The position numbers were made by a program, and so were the translations under genes. DNA of 64,000 bases, taken from Panagrolaimus kolymaensis (taxonomy: Eukaryota > Nematoda > Chromadorea > Rhabditida > Panagrolaimidae). Positions 33,843 to 45,632 of this stretch are shown here, piece after piece. The stretch is from the NCBI GenBank assembly GCA_028622995.1, contig JAJQJQ010000049.1, positions 62,001-126,000 of the forward strand, in the 5' to 3' direction. Within the stretch, counting starts at the first letter, position 1, and every line of letters starts with the position of its first letter. The notes below the pieces were generated by a model. The model searched no databases. It was not told the DNA's origin and worked only from the letters and a program-made list of their open reading frames with translations.

Positions 33843-34299
33843 TTAATCATTTCTTTGAGAAAGACGAAATTTGTTGATGGAAGAAAAATGACGAATGGAA
33901 GAGAGACGACTTTCAACGCTTATTTGATTGATGGATGAAGATTTTACGCGGTGATTAAAATTTTGGTTAATGGAAAGAAATAAAGAGAGAGAGATGGAGA
34001 CAAAAAGGTGGATATATGGATATTATTTCTTTAACACCTACAAAATTTGGAAGTCCAAGGAGTGATTAACGAAAATATTTTTTCTAAAAAGAAAATTAAA
34101 AAAATTAAATTTCTTAATCGCTTTTTAAAAAGTTTCCAATCGCTAATCAATTTTTTTTACCTCAAAAAGTGGAATAAGTAACTCACATTTGAAAGGAAAA
34201 GGGATACGCTGTGATGATTTTGTCGGAGATAAAAATCTCCGCCAATGGATTTACGACGATGAGGATCTGGAAAACGATCGAAATTTTTTTTCAAGAAAC
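33843..34299 (-). other. Possible exons of an unresolved minus-strand gene
   Basis: 34299-34187 (minus) looks like a real internal exon: T-rich acceptor ending in AG, 37 codons (DRFPDPHRRKSIGGDFYLRQ... ending SLFLSN) and a GTGAGT donor. Downstream, a Ser-rich open frame ends in RLSSIRHFSSINKFRLSQRN and TAA at 33843, but I cannot find splice sites joining the two in frame. GC content is higher than in the surroundings. It may be a decayed gene or the end of one whose upstream exons are not recognisable. No family recognised. Confidence 0.25.
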
Positions 34300-35002
34300 C
34301 TAAAATATCCCCTTTGTCGAAAACAAAAATACAAAAGAAACCTTTTGATTGCCTTTTTTAAATAACAATGACGAAATGATTGATAGCTAATTTTGTTTGT
34401 AAAAAAATTTGGGGAAGCGCTATTTTTATTGAAGCCAAGCTAGGTGAGAGGGAAAGAGAAATTAATGCTTTTATTTTTAAGGAGTTACCTCCTTTTCATT
34501 TAAAACAAAAGCTTTTTTAAATCAGTGCTATGGGGCGGACACCGATTTCTTTGAGTCGAGTTTTCGGTGCATCGAAATTCGAAACACGCCAGCACAGGAA
34601 AATAAAAGTCTTGTTTCTTTTATAAAGAAGCATGATTTTCGAATTAATTGATTCACATTCAATAATTCAATGTATTTATTATTCTTTCTATAATTGGGTT
34701 ATCACCAATCAATCTAACGAAAAATCGCAACACAGCACTCCAGTTATTTTTTATAATCAATATATAATCTTTAGGATACTCACTTATAATAATAAAAAAA
34801 GGCTGACAGATATTTTTTAAAATTTCTTTTGTCATTTAAAAAAAATCCAAAAAATTGAGATTATTTGAAGATAAACAAACCCCTTTTAAACTTTGTTTAA
34901 GCCCTATTTAAACAATATAAATTTATTAATACTTAAATAATTGTTTCTTTTATTGCAACATTTACTATTAAAATTAATTTTGTCTAATTATTTTCTTAAA
35001 AT
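34300..35002. other. Intergenic
   Basis: No gene. A GC-richer islet at 34523-34597 begins CAGTGCTATGGGG and ends CGCCAGCACAG, with imperfectly complementary ends; it may be a small decayed hAT-like insertion but I see no target-site duplication. Confidence 0.4.
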
Positions 35003-35897
35003 ATGGATACTCGTCGTGTGATAACAGTTTTAATAATAATGGGTTTATTGCTTTTGCTTTATAGAGTTATATTTAAAGAAGCTTCGTACGCCGATAGTAA
35101 AAAATTATTAAAAATAAAAAAAAAAGAAAATTAAATAAATAATTATTTATTTAGGTGACCCGAATAATTTGCATAGAGTTGATTCGCGTGTATTGAAAAT
35201 ATATCGATCACAAATAAATTCCAGAAAAGCTGCTTTAACAAATGTTCCAGATTCAAATGATTTTAGTATTTTTTATAATGTAATAGTTCCAGAAGTGTTT
35301 TGTCGAGATCTCGTAAGAATTGGAACAACCACGGATGGGGGAAAATGGATTTGTAACCCTTCAAGGATGCTTAACTTTACTCAATGCACAATATATTCCC
35401 TTGGAATTGCAGATGATCCAAGCTTTGATGAACATTTACAAACATTTTTAGATCGAAAATGTAAACTTCGATCTTTTGATAGTGATAATCAAAAGCCGGA
35501 AACTCTTTCAAGAATAAAATATGCAAATGGAGAATTTATGAAAGCTCTTATTTCTTCTAGAAATAATCAAAGCAATAATGAATTTACTTTTAAAGAAATT
35601 CTAAAAAAATTTGGTGATAAAAGGATTGATATTCTTAAAATAGATATTGAAGGTGCCGAATATTTAATTTCGGATGAACTTGTTTCAGTTCCAATTTGTC
35701 AAATTTTAATTGAAATCCACGGTGAAAGCGCAAAAAACACTTTAAAATTACTTCAAAAACTTTCTAAAAATGGTTTTTATTTATACAGTTATGAGATTAA
35801 TGGACTTGTCCATAACTTAAGTGAGTATAGCTTAATTCATGAAAACTGTTTAGAGGATTATGACGTTCATACTTTATATGGAAAATATTTGAGTTAA
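35003..35897 (+). CDS. Membrane-anchored FkbM/METTL24-like methyltransferase
   Basis: Exons 35003-35096 and 35155-35897, split codon AGT, 278 aa. Residues 6-23 form a signal-anchor (type II membrane topology), followed by a luminal domain. Motifs: RIGTTTDGGKWICNPS (as in the DGGKWxC block of METTL24/Methyltransf_22 proteins), CTIYSLGIADDPSFDEHL (SAM-binding strand and loop), KLRSFDSDNQ (acidic residue expected to bind ribose), and IDILKIDIEGAEY, the DxEGAE motif of FkbM-type methyltransferases. By family this would be an S-adenosylmethionine-dependent methyltransferase acting in the secretory pathway; the substrate is unknown, perhaps a glycan or small molecule. Stand-alone gene. Confidence 0.85.
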
Positions 35898-37846
35898 TTT
35901 TTAATATGTTAATAAACTTTATAAATTCATTTGGACATTATTTTTTTCTCTCACAAAGACTTATTCCAAATAAAATTGTGTTCAGCAATTTCTTGAGTAA
36001 GATAGAAGTAAATAATATGGCAATGTTTTGGGAAAAATAAGTTTACTTCTCCTTTCCATTTCTTCTTCCATCAAGATTAAAATTTATTACAAAAAAGCAA
36101 AAATAAAAAGCCGTATGCTTCTTTTGTTTTTTTTTTTCCATTGTGTTTGTTGTTTTTTCTAACTTCGTCTTTTTCAAAATATTGCCTTTCTTTTTTCTGC
36201 GCTAGCAAGCAATGATCGCGTTTTTCTTCTTCTTTCAACCTAGCAAAGAGTCGCTTTATTTTATTTTTGTGCTCTCTTTTTTTATGCAATAATTTTTTTT
36301 TGGATATTTTAGTTTTCTTTTTTATTTTATTTTTAAAATTATTATTCCAAATTTTAAAGAGATTTAGTATGAAAGTTTTTATTATCATTTATATCACATA
36401 TGGCAAATCGGATATGCCTCGCTTTGATAAAACATAAAAATGAAGAAAAAAAGTTTAAGTTACATTAAAGAAACATAAAAGATGAAGCAAAAACTTTAAA
36501 ATTTTACTTTAGTTAAAACAATCAAACGTTTATTGACGTTCTTGAAGATATGAATAATATTGAATAACTTTCGATGAAAATGGAATAAAAATCTAATGCT
36601 TCTATATATTTTTAAGAACAAAAGATTGTTAGTGAGAAGTTGGATTAAAGAAGTAACTAAATAAACATTTATGCCAAAAGAAGATGTAAGAGAATCTTTT
36701 TAAATCCTTGACAACACCTGATAGAAACTTATAAAATGAAAACAAAAAATATAAAAAAAAAAAAAGAAATAAAACTATACCGCGATGAAAATGCAAAGCC
36801 AATGACATTTAAAAAAAATTTCAAAATGGATTAAATAAAAGCTTGGCTGGTTTTTAACCTTTTAACTTCTCCCTTTTTTTCTTTGTTGTTCATTTTGTTT
36901 TTCGCAGTTTCACAGCACCTCTTCTTTTTTTTCAGTGTCTGTCGTCAGTGATCGCAATTTTTTTCTTTCTTCATAAAGTTACGGCAATGCTTTAGTTTAT
37001 TTTTTTTTTGCTTCCTTTTTATCCATTTTTACGCTTTTTGAATATTTTAGTTTTTTCTTTCCTTTTTTGTTACGAATATTATGTAATTAGTCGATTTAGT
37101 TAGAAAAGTTTTTATCGTGCTAAAATTTAGCACTATGCTTCGATAAAAAATTTGTAAACTTGTAAATCCTTTTTAATAAAAAATCACAATGTAGGAAAAA
37201 TGTTTTCGAGAAATGGATCAATATAATAAAAAAAGCTAATAAGAGAAAATTGAACAAAATTCAATTCGTCAAGTTTCTTTACTTAATTCAAGCATATATT
37301 ATGGATGAAGGGAAATGTTTTGGAAGCAGAAAAATTGCGAGGAGTGACAAACTATTTTATAAAAAGTTCCAACCAATTTAGTCCTGATTGCCATTGATAA
37401 AAATTAAGGTTTAATAATATGGATATTTATTGTTTTTATGCGTTAAATATAATATATATATAAAAATGCTATTAAAAAAATATAAAAAAGGTGCGTTTCA
37501 TGAGTTAAAAAAATCTTAAACCTTCCATCCATTATTATCAAAAGATTATGTTTGTTTATGAGTTTTTATCTAAAAAAGGGACATTACCACATTCATATTT
37601 ATTTTTTAATGGAGACAGAGACTATCCCAAAAAAAATATTAAAAACTTATTATTATAAATTTGAATGGAATATTAATGATTATTTGATGACATACATAGT
37701 TTCAATAGAAAAAAACCACACCTTTTGACATTTACATGGGTTTAATAGCCGCCTGCCTGAACTGCGGTATAATATAAAAGTTTTAAAAACGTTATATAAT
37801 CGCATTTTTTTCTTCATTTTTTTGGTTATTCATTTGAAGAAAAAAA
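35898..37846. other. Long intergenic region, no gene
   Basis: Nothing coding supported. Two weakly similar T-rich blocks (about 36120-36390 and 36890-37110) share the words 'gatcgc' and 'atattttagtttt', suggesting an old repeat. A TATA-like 'ataatataaaag' at 37768-37779 lies about 75 bp before the next gene. Confidence 0.45.
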
Positions 37847-38818
37847 ATGTATCAGAAAATAGTAATTTTCGCTGTTTTCATATTATCGCTTTCTCAAAGG
37901 ATTTCAGGTGATGGATGTTCTGATAATGATATTACAGTTTGTTTTTAATTTTAAAAAAACTTGCATTTTTTTATACAAATCAATTTTTACTTTTGTTTTG
38001 CGAATCTAAAAAAGATATCTTTCCCTAATTGTTGCTGCAAGATATTATAATCGTGCCTATTTTTTTCAGCAAATAAATACTTGTTTCCTAAAAACTTTTT
38101 CACAAACTTTTCATCTTGACCTTAATAATGTGCCAGGCTCAACAGTTTTTCAAGATTTTAATAATATAATTAAAACTGATTATGCTGGAATCTCTAAAAT
38201 TTGTGAAGGAATAAAAGAAATTCAAACTTGTTTAAATCAATCAATAATAAATAATTGTTTTAATATCGATGATTTCATGAGAATTCCATTTGTAAAAAAT
38301 CAAATTTCCATTCGACAAAATTCAAGATATTTTGTTACTTTGTATTTTATTACGAATTATGGTTGCAATCAAGGATATCAAAGTTATTTTTTTATTATTT
38401 TTTGTTCAACAAAAAAAGCAATAAAAAAATTTAAAATTTGCATTTTTATTTTATAATTTTAGCTCTCTCAAAAAATCACGAATGCATCGGAAAAACTTCA
38501 TATAATTGTTCAGTTTTTGTAAATAATGATGGCTGTGAAGCCCCAGGAAAATTATCTAATTGCATTTCCGATAAAATGACAACAACTTGTGGAAAAGCTG
38601 CAGGATGTTTAGAGAAAAAATTTCAAATGCTTGAATGGTGTGTAACTTTAGACTCGTGTCCTGAATGCAATCCATTAAAAGCACAAGGAAACTTTTTTGA
38701 TAATTTGTGTAGCGATGAAGATGGAAACACAAGCAATGGTGACAATTTTACTTTAAAGGAAAATATATTGTTTCTTTTGAATATGATTTTTGTGGTTTTT
38801 TTATTTTTTTCCAAATGA
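37847..38818 (+). CDS. Cysteine-rich secreted or GPI-anchored protein
   Basis: Exons 37847-37936, 38070-38382, 38463-38818; 252 aa. Signal peptide (MYQKIVIFAVFILSLSQRISG), then about 16 cysteines in two blocks: exon 2 (GDGCS, NTC, KIC, QTC, NCF, GCN) and exon 3 (HEC, YNC, DGC, SNC, TTC, AGC, EWC, DSC, PEC, NLC), and a C-terminal hydrophobic segment (FLLNMIFVVFLFFSK) after a Ser/Asn-rich spacer, the layout of a GPI signal. The pattern recalls nematode DUF19/T20D4.11-like secreted proteins, but I cannot confirm the family. Homologous to the pseudogene at 32779-33732. Extracellular, disulfide-rich; function unknown. Confidence 0.78.
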
Positions 38819-39645
38819 GAACCTTTAAACTCTCGAACATTTATGTTTTTAAAACTTTGAGAGAAAATAAAAAAAAGTTTAACAAAAAAAAATTAAAATC
38901 ATAGCAACAAAATTTTTTTTTTAAATTTAAAACCATTTTTTTCTGATTTGTATAAGATTAATTCTGTATTTCATAAATATCAAAATTTTTGTATAAAAGA
39001 ATAATTTTTTCTCTCTCAAAAATGAAAGTTCTGAAAAAAAGCTCCAATACTAAACTAACAAACAAAAAAGCATATTACACACAAAAAAAAGATAAGAAAT
39101 TAAAATAAGAGAAAGACTGATAAGCGTTTCATTATTTTTGCATGCTCTAACTGTTTTTTATTGATTGATTTAACACTGTTTTTTTTCTTGCTAGTCATTT
39201 TTTTTTCTCGTGAATTGAGTGATATTGTTAGCTGAAAGACAAAATTTAAATGAACATATGTTTTTTTACTTTTGAAAATTTAAAATATTTTTATTTTCTT
39301 TCTTTTTTTTGAATTTTATTTCATGAGTTAAAAAAAGCTTGTTGACCTCATATTAATAGAATTTTCCATGGAAATACTTGCATTTTTTTGTAACACATTA
39401 GAAACAAATATTTTGTGATTAAAAATTTTTCTTATATCTGCAAAAACGAAGAATTTTTTAAGCAAAATAAAGATGAGTGTCGCTACTTGGCTAGAAAGCT
39501 TCGATCATTTATAATTGTGGTAAAAAATAGACATTATTTTGAAGCAAAAAAAGAGAAAATGAATTAAAAACTATTTTTTTTTCATGGATATTTTTAAAAC
39601 CAAATTTACTTTACACTTTTATCGAAGCAAATATAAATTTATTAA
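38819..39645. other. Intergenic (convergent)
   Basis: Between a plus-strand and a minus-strand gene. A/T-rich, no gene or RNA seen. Confidence 0.5.
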
Positions 39646-41254
39646 TTAATCACGAAGCAAAGTGGAATTTCTAAAACAATATTTAAACTTTTTTGGTGAC
39701 ATTTTTTTTAGTTCACGAAAGAATTTTTTGTTTAATCTTTCAACGCCCAATTTTTTGAGATGTTTAAATATTTCTCGTTTGGCAGTTGGCAATTTTTTTA
39801 GAATTCCTCGATGAACGCTAAAAACATCCGAGACAATAGAAAATGTGAAGCCATGCATGCAAAGTAAATTTGCCTAAAAATGAAAAAAGTTGTTAGTAAA
39901 AATAAGTTTTCGTGACGAGAAAAAAAATTCGTCTCGAGACTCTAGTCACTTACCAAATGTGCATTGGATCGATAACGATATGGAAATCTTTCATCGTGAT
40001 ATGGAACTCGCTGATCTGCAACATATTGGGGTTCCCATGATTCGTTTCCATAACCAATAACTTTAATTATTTTTAATTCATCATTTGTTTTTGTTTCATT
40101 GGTGTTAAACCATTTTGAAAGTCCAGGAATATAATGTCCTTTAGGATATAATCGTTCATGAAAGGGCACAGCTAAATCATAAAAATAAAGGTTCTAAAGA
40201 AAAATTGGAATTAAAAGATTTTGAAAAAAAGGGAAATGTTTACTTTTAATTCTGATTTATTTTCTGGAATTGTCGCATTATCAGCAATTTCAAAACGTCG
40301 ATGTACGAGAACGGTTTGGGTTTTATTTCTGCAAATTTTTATTTGAGGCTTATTTCAGGTAATTTTTTTTTGATTGGCTTTTCGTGGCTTTTTTTCTCAA
40401 AAAAAAATGTCAGATTTCTAAAAAAACTTACTTTAGCAAAACTTCATTCGCGAGTTTTAACATTCTTGGTTCAAAGTTTGCAACATAAATTTGTTCGATA
40501 TCGCCAGAAATGAAAAGTTTTGTTCCCATTCCTTTTCTACCAATATTTCTTGCAACATTTATTGGATAAAGTTTTTTACTTTCTGGCAATTTTGAAGTTG
40601 TCGTCTTCGTCGTCGCATTTTTATTGAGTTTAATTTTTTTGTGGCAAGTTGCGTTTTTATAAAATAAATGTAAGCTTATTTTTTCTGATGTTAAATTTCT
40701 TTGAAGATTTTTGAGGTTGTGAATCGTTTGCTGAAATTTATTTTAAAAATTTAATAATTTGAGGAATTATAACTTTGGGTCTCGCTGCGAAAAGTCAAAA
40801 TTTTACGTTTGATTTTCGCGGCGAAACTCCTGGTAACTAAGATAGTTTTTTTTTATAAAATATTTACCGATATTGCTGGAATAATATAACTTTTATTATA
40901 ACTTGGAATATAAAGTGCCACCGAAATCCCGCCATCCCATGTGGAATCTTGTTTAATCAAATACGATAAATATTCGGAAGTGCTATGAAGGACCAAAGTA
41001 ATGTGATTACCCGAATAATATTCAGATGAAGATTTCCAAAAATTATATAAAACACAATATTTTTTTCCATATTTCTCAAATTTTAAAATATTGCCATTGT
41101 TGCTTTTGGATGGATTGTAGCTGTTGTTGGAATAACCAATAAAATTCACAGATTTTTGACTATTAAAAGTAATAACTATTAAACAATTTAATAAAAATAT
41201 AAAAGTTAATATAAAAGCAAGTAATAATTTTTTAAACTTCCTAAAAAATAACAT
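39646..41254 (-). CDS. Family-49 glycosyltransferase (B4GAT1/LARGE-like)
   Basis: Five minus-strand exons: 41254-40868, 40730-40432, 40328-40244, 40193-39954, 39873-39646; 412 aa, close to B4GAT1 length. Type II signal-anchor at residues 10-30 (LLLAFILTFIFLLNCLIVI). Conserved blocks: HITLVLHSTSEYL...TWDGGISVALY, the donor-site region LYPINVARNIGRKGMGTKLF and ISGDIE (DxD-equivalent), TVLVHRRFEI, WEPQYVADQRVPYHDERFPY, and the end FTFSIVSDVFSVHRGI. These are the marks of the GT49 family, which includes C. elegans bgnt-1 genes and the glucuronyltransferase that primes alpha-dystroglycan matriglycan. Golgi enzyme transferring a sugar to glycans; exact acceptor not predictable here. Confidence 0.9.
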
Positions 41255-42337
41255 ATTTTTTTTTGTGACAAACTTACTTTTTTTAATTAATTAAAAGTGT
41301 CTGAAAAAATAAAATAAAAATACTTTTTTTCATAAAAAAAATTCAAAAGACAGAAAAAATAATTGATTTTTATGCTTTTTTCTTTTGTAAAATATATATT
41401 TTTGTTTTAATTGCTGGTTTGTTAAAAAAAATTATGAATAAAACTGAATTCTTTTATTTTCTTATTTATTGAAAAAAACAATGAAAAAACATTTTTTTAT
41501 TATTTTTATTATTGTAAATTAATGACATTGAAAAGCGTGCTAAAATATAATTAATTACATTCAACAATGATAATAAAAAATCGAAATTTTTTTAAAGTAA
41601 ATCTCAAAGCATCTCCATTGAGAAATGTGTGTTATTAAAAAAGTACTTGATTTTTTTTATCCAAAAAAAAAGAAAAACTTTTATTACAAATAAATTTTTT
41701 GAGATGGAAAAAACTGATTAAATTCGCTGCTAGAAATGCATTAGTTTCACCAACAACGACAAAAAAATTGTTTTCCAGTGTAACAAAAAAAGCGACCGTC
41801 TAATCTTTGTTTTTAATTCTTTCTCTTTAGCCAACACATTTTTTCCCCTTTGCATTAATGTTTATAAATCAACTGACTGCTTCTTGCTAAGCCATTCTTT
41901 GATAAGCAGCTAAAATCTTTCTTTCTTTTAAGCAAAAAATTTATGTCGCATATTTTTTTTTCTCTCTCTATTTTTTGAATATTTAATCTTTTTTAATTTT
42001 CATTTAAAAAGTTTGATTTTATTAAAATATTGCCTATTTTTTGTCTTGTGACATTAAAGAAGACTTATTAATAAAAGCTTCATTTTTTCATGATAAAAAA
42101 AAGTTACATAAAAGCTTGTTACTCCTGCCAAAGTTTATATTCCGATTGTTTGAAGAAACAGTCCGCATGAAGACGAAAATAGAAAGCGTCTCAAAAATGA
42201 AACTAGTTTATGACATTCTTCCATAAAAATGCATAAAAAAAGTTAAAATGCAAATAAAATTAAAAATTATCAAAGTTGGAAAAAAAGAATAAAAAACATT
42301 TTACATAGGAAAATCAATTTAATTTTTTCATAGAAAA
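41255..42337. other. Intergenic, no gene
   Basis: Long A/T runs; the frame at 42041-42226 has no support. Confidence 0.5.
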
Positions 42338-43748
42338 TTAGCCGCTAACTTTTGTCATTGTCGATATGGCTGGAGGAGCTGTGGTTGCTGCTGTTGTGGT
42401 AGTATTCGTCGCTGTATTTTTAGGTGGTGGTGGTACAACGACAACTGCAGTAGCAATCGTAGGATTTATTTGCGCTCCGACTCCATTTGTTTTATCTGGA
42501 GTTAAACGTTGACAATATAAATAAGCTATAATAAAGGAATGAATTGCACCAAACATAGGAGAATATGGTCCAATAAGTGTTGATAATGCAATATCAAACT
42601 GAAAAATAAAATATCATAAATTTTTTGAACATTTACGAAAAAAAATTTTCTGTGATACTTACCATAGCAAAGAAAATATCCATAATATGTGGAAAAAAAT
42701 TACAAAAGAAATCACTGAATAAAGTAATAAACGTCAAAGTATTTAACTAAAATCGATAAAATTTAAACTTTTTTGCTTGTTTTCAGAACACAATTTAGTG
42801 AAATTCTTTTTGTAAAAAATTAGATTTTAAAAAAGACAAAATTTTGCATAAAATTTTCAAGAGATTTAGTAAATAATATTTTTCATGCGAGATTCGTTTT
42901 TATTTTGTCACAAGACTCGGCAAAAAAAGGTGTAAAAAAACCCCTACCTTTTTTCTTGCTTTCATCCTTTGTTCACTTTCAGAAGATTGAAATTGATTTT
43001 GTAAATTTAAAACAATAAAAAACATTAAAATTCCAAGAATAACATTACTTAAACCAAAAATCATTTTACAATAAACTAAAAATCGGCAATTTTCATGCCC
43101 CACAACACAACAAAATGAAACGCATTCTTCGGTCGCATTGCTTCCTTTAAAATTAATTGAATAAACTATGACATCATAAAAAAATAAAATTAAACATGAA
43201 ATAATTGCGATCGTAAAAATAATTTTATGCAAAAAATGATTCATCATATATTTTTGAAGTAATAAAAATATGCGATAAATAGTTAAAAATGTTGCAGCAA
43301 CCATTGGGATTTTAATAAATGAAACACTTAAGACGCCGGAGAAAAACATTGCATAATTGTTATAGGCTTGATCTGAAAAAAAAAAAAAAATTCAAAAGTT
43401 TGAATATCGAATAAATAACTTTTCTTTACAAAATTTTAGCCTTTATTAAAGCTTAATTTAAAAAAGTTATTTCGCCTTCTAACTTTTTTTTATTTATTAC
43501 AGTAAACCAACAAACTTACTTAGTCTCCATCCAGAAAGATAAAAAACATAATAAATTAAATTTAAAACACAATCAATAAAAATTATAATTAAATATGATA
43601 AAAATGTTATACCAACTTTAGTTAAAGCTCCTTTAATACCAGAACCAAAAAATAAAGCTTTTGTGAGTTTTATTAATGCTAAAGTTTTTATAATAAAACC
43701 AATCAAACCATCGATGAGAACTAAAATACTGGAGCGAGTGTCAATCAT
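42338..43748 (-). CDS. 7TM chemoreceptor-like protein
   Basis: Four minus-strand exons: 43748-43520, 43372-42948, 42746-42663, 42598-42338; 332 aa. Exon 1 has TM1 and TM2; exon 2 TM3 to TM5 with a cysteine-rich second extracellular loop (ECVSFCCVVGHENC) and the basic ICL3 (EQRMKARKK); the small exon 3 encodes TM6 (FSDFFCNFFPHIMDIFFAM) and exon 4 TM7 (LSTLIGPYSPMFGAI) plus a Pro/Thr-rich tail (VVVVPPPPKN...). The TM6 'FPH' and TM7 'GPYS' motifs match the gene at 8916, so they are one receptor family. Exon 3 starts at an acceptor at 42748-42747; using the nearer AG at 42712 would give a stop. Confidence 0.78.
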
Positions 43749-43801
43749 TTTTGCAGATATTTTAGAAACAAAGACTTCGAAGAAAAAATAAAATAAGATT
43801 A

Positions 43802-44005
43802 TTACTCAAAGGTTTTTGGGTTTTCGTTTTTTTTGGTAAAAATAAAAAATTATGGGTTTTTCGTTTTTAAAATTTTAATGGTTTTTTGAAATAAAAAAAT
43901 TTAATAAATTACTTTTTTTGATGTTCGTTTTCGGTAACGAAAAAAAAGATATGAGTTATGTTTTTTTGTGTTTTTTTTCTTATATTGAAAAAACACGAAA
44001 TATTT
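43802..44005. repeat. Direct repeat, copy 1
   Basis: About 200 bp with the same word order as 45410-45632: 'tttggtaaaaataaaaaattatgggttttt', 'tgatggttttttgaaataaaaaa', a 'gttcgttttcggtaac' element and 'acacgaaatatttat'. Same orientation; the short BTB gene lies between the two copies. It forms the upstream flank of the 7TM gene at 43748. Confidence 0.75.
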
Positions 44006-44700
44006 ATTTATAATGTGATTTTTGTTATAAATGAAATATGAAGAAAAAATAATAATGTATTCTACCAAACCTATATTTTTGTGCAAATATATCGTATTTT
44101 TATAAAAAAAATATGGCTCTTGCGTAACTTTTTCCCACTTTTTATGCATCAAAATTTCACCTACAGATACTTTAAAAGAAAGATTTCTTTACTTATACAT
44201 ATCTGACAGATACTCTTATTCATCCCTCCATACTTTGAGAAAAGGGTAAGTAAATAATTTTGGTATCGGAGTCCGTCCAAAAATACCATGCCCTGGAGAA
44301 TATGGTTGTCGACCTTTATTTTGCCTTTAAGGTAGTAGACGTGGATAGATTTTTTCAAACCCGGCAGGTTTAGTTGATTGATTTTGGTCTCAAAAAATAC
44401 CTCAAGGTATGTTTCTCAGAAAATGATTTATAATAGAAAATGTTAGTAAACACTTCATAAAAACAAATAACAAAAAAATGAGTGAGATAACACCCAAAAA
44501 TGGTTTTAGCAACGAATATAGAAACAACAAAGTTTTGTTATTCCATTTTTCACAATTTTTTTTTTATTTTTTGTTTTGTTTATCGCTTTTTTATTATTTC
44601 ATTAATTAAAAAACTGTAAATTAATAGGCTCATTTTTATCTTTTTCCATTTTTAAGAATTACGACTAGCTGGTTATCATTTTTTTGATAAAAAACAAAAA
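44006..44700. other. Intergenic, with a less A/T-rich patch
   Basis: At 44210-44360 base composition is more balanced than around it and a 65-codon minus-strand frame crosses it (44358-44161), but with no recognisable domain or splice context I do not call it a gene. Confidence 0.4.
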
Positions 44701-45335
44701 ATGGATTCAACTAATAATAAACTTTCAACTTCTGTAAGTTTTTATTTATTTGTATTTTTTAAATTTAAGTTAAATATTTTTTCAGAAATCTAGATCTTCT
44801 TTTTCTAAACAACGAAACAAGTTAATTATTATAAAGGATTCTAAAGATGAATATTTGAATAATAAATCCTTCGAAGATTCAAACACTCATGATGTTGAAA
44901 AAAAATGGGAGGATAACGATCGCATATACAAAATATGGATAGGCAAATACAAAGACTTCACTATTAATGTTGATGGGAAATATATCCAAGTAAATTTTTC
45001 TTTTTTTTCTTTTTCATCAGAAGTGAATTATTTATAGGCTAATAAAGTCTTTCTTGCTATTAATTCACCCATCTTTAATGCAATTCCTGATTACCAAATA
45101 GAAATCATTGGTATTTCATTTGAAATTGTTGAACTCGCGATGGAACTTTGTTATAATCGACTAATTTCGTCTTTAACTTTGGAAGAAAAGCTTTCAGTTT
45201 TGCCATTCTTGGATAAATACGACATTCAAGATATCAAGGTAACAAACAACAGATTTGTAACTTTTCTCAACTAAACATGATTTTTAGAAATCTGTCGAAG
45301 CTTCCATTAAACAAACTTACTTAATCCATGTTTAG
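44701..45335 (+). CDS. Short BTB-domain protein
   Basis: Four exons: 44701-44733, 44786-44989, 45038-45238, 45288-45335; 161 aa, phase 0 throughout. N terminus basic and Ser-rich; exon 2 ends in the BTB strand YKDFTINVDGKYIQ; exon 3 continues ANKVFLAINSPIFNAI and ends in LEEKLSVLPFLDKYDIQDIK. This mirrors exons 2-3 of the MATH-BTB gene at 51200, with the MATH domain replaced by a short basic stretch and the C-terminal exon reduced to 15 codons (KSVEASIKQTYLIHV). The usual H of the AHK motif is N. The BTB fold is shortened in its middle. Possibly a dominant-negative or decaying paralogue, but the frame is fully open. Confidence 0.72.
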
Positions 45336-45409
45336 ATTTTTTTGAATGATTTTCAATTCCCAAAAAAGTAATATCGATCATTTCTTCTAAAGTTTCAAAA
45401 TAAAAATAG

Positions 45410-45632
45410 TACTCAAAAATTTTGTGGTTTTCGTTTTTTTTTTGGTAAAAATAAAAAATTATGGGTTTTTATATTTTTTTAAATTTTGATGGTTTTTTGA
45501 AATAAAAAAGTATAATAAATTGGTTTTCTTTGTTGTTCGTTTTCCGGTAACAGAAAAAAAGAAAGATGAGTTATGCTTATGTTTTTTGCTTTTTTTGCAT
45601 GTTTTTTATATTGAAGAAACACGAAATATTTA
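45410..45632. repeat. Direct repeat, copy 2
   Basis: Second copy of the 43802-44005 block, about 1.6 kb away in the same orientation, slightly longer. It follows directly after the short BTB gene. Confidence 0.75.

Noticed and set aside
44161..44358. 65-codon minus-strand frame in a less A/T-rich patch
   Set aside because: No domain, no splice sites and no paralogue; the base composition alone is not enough.
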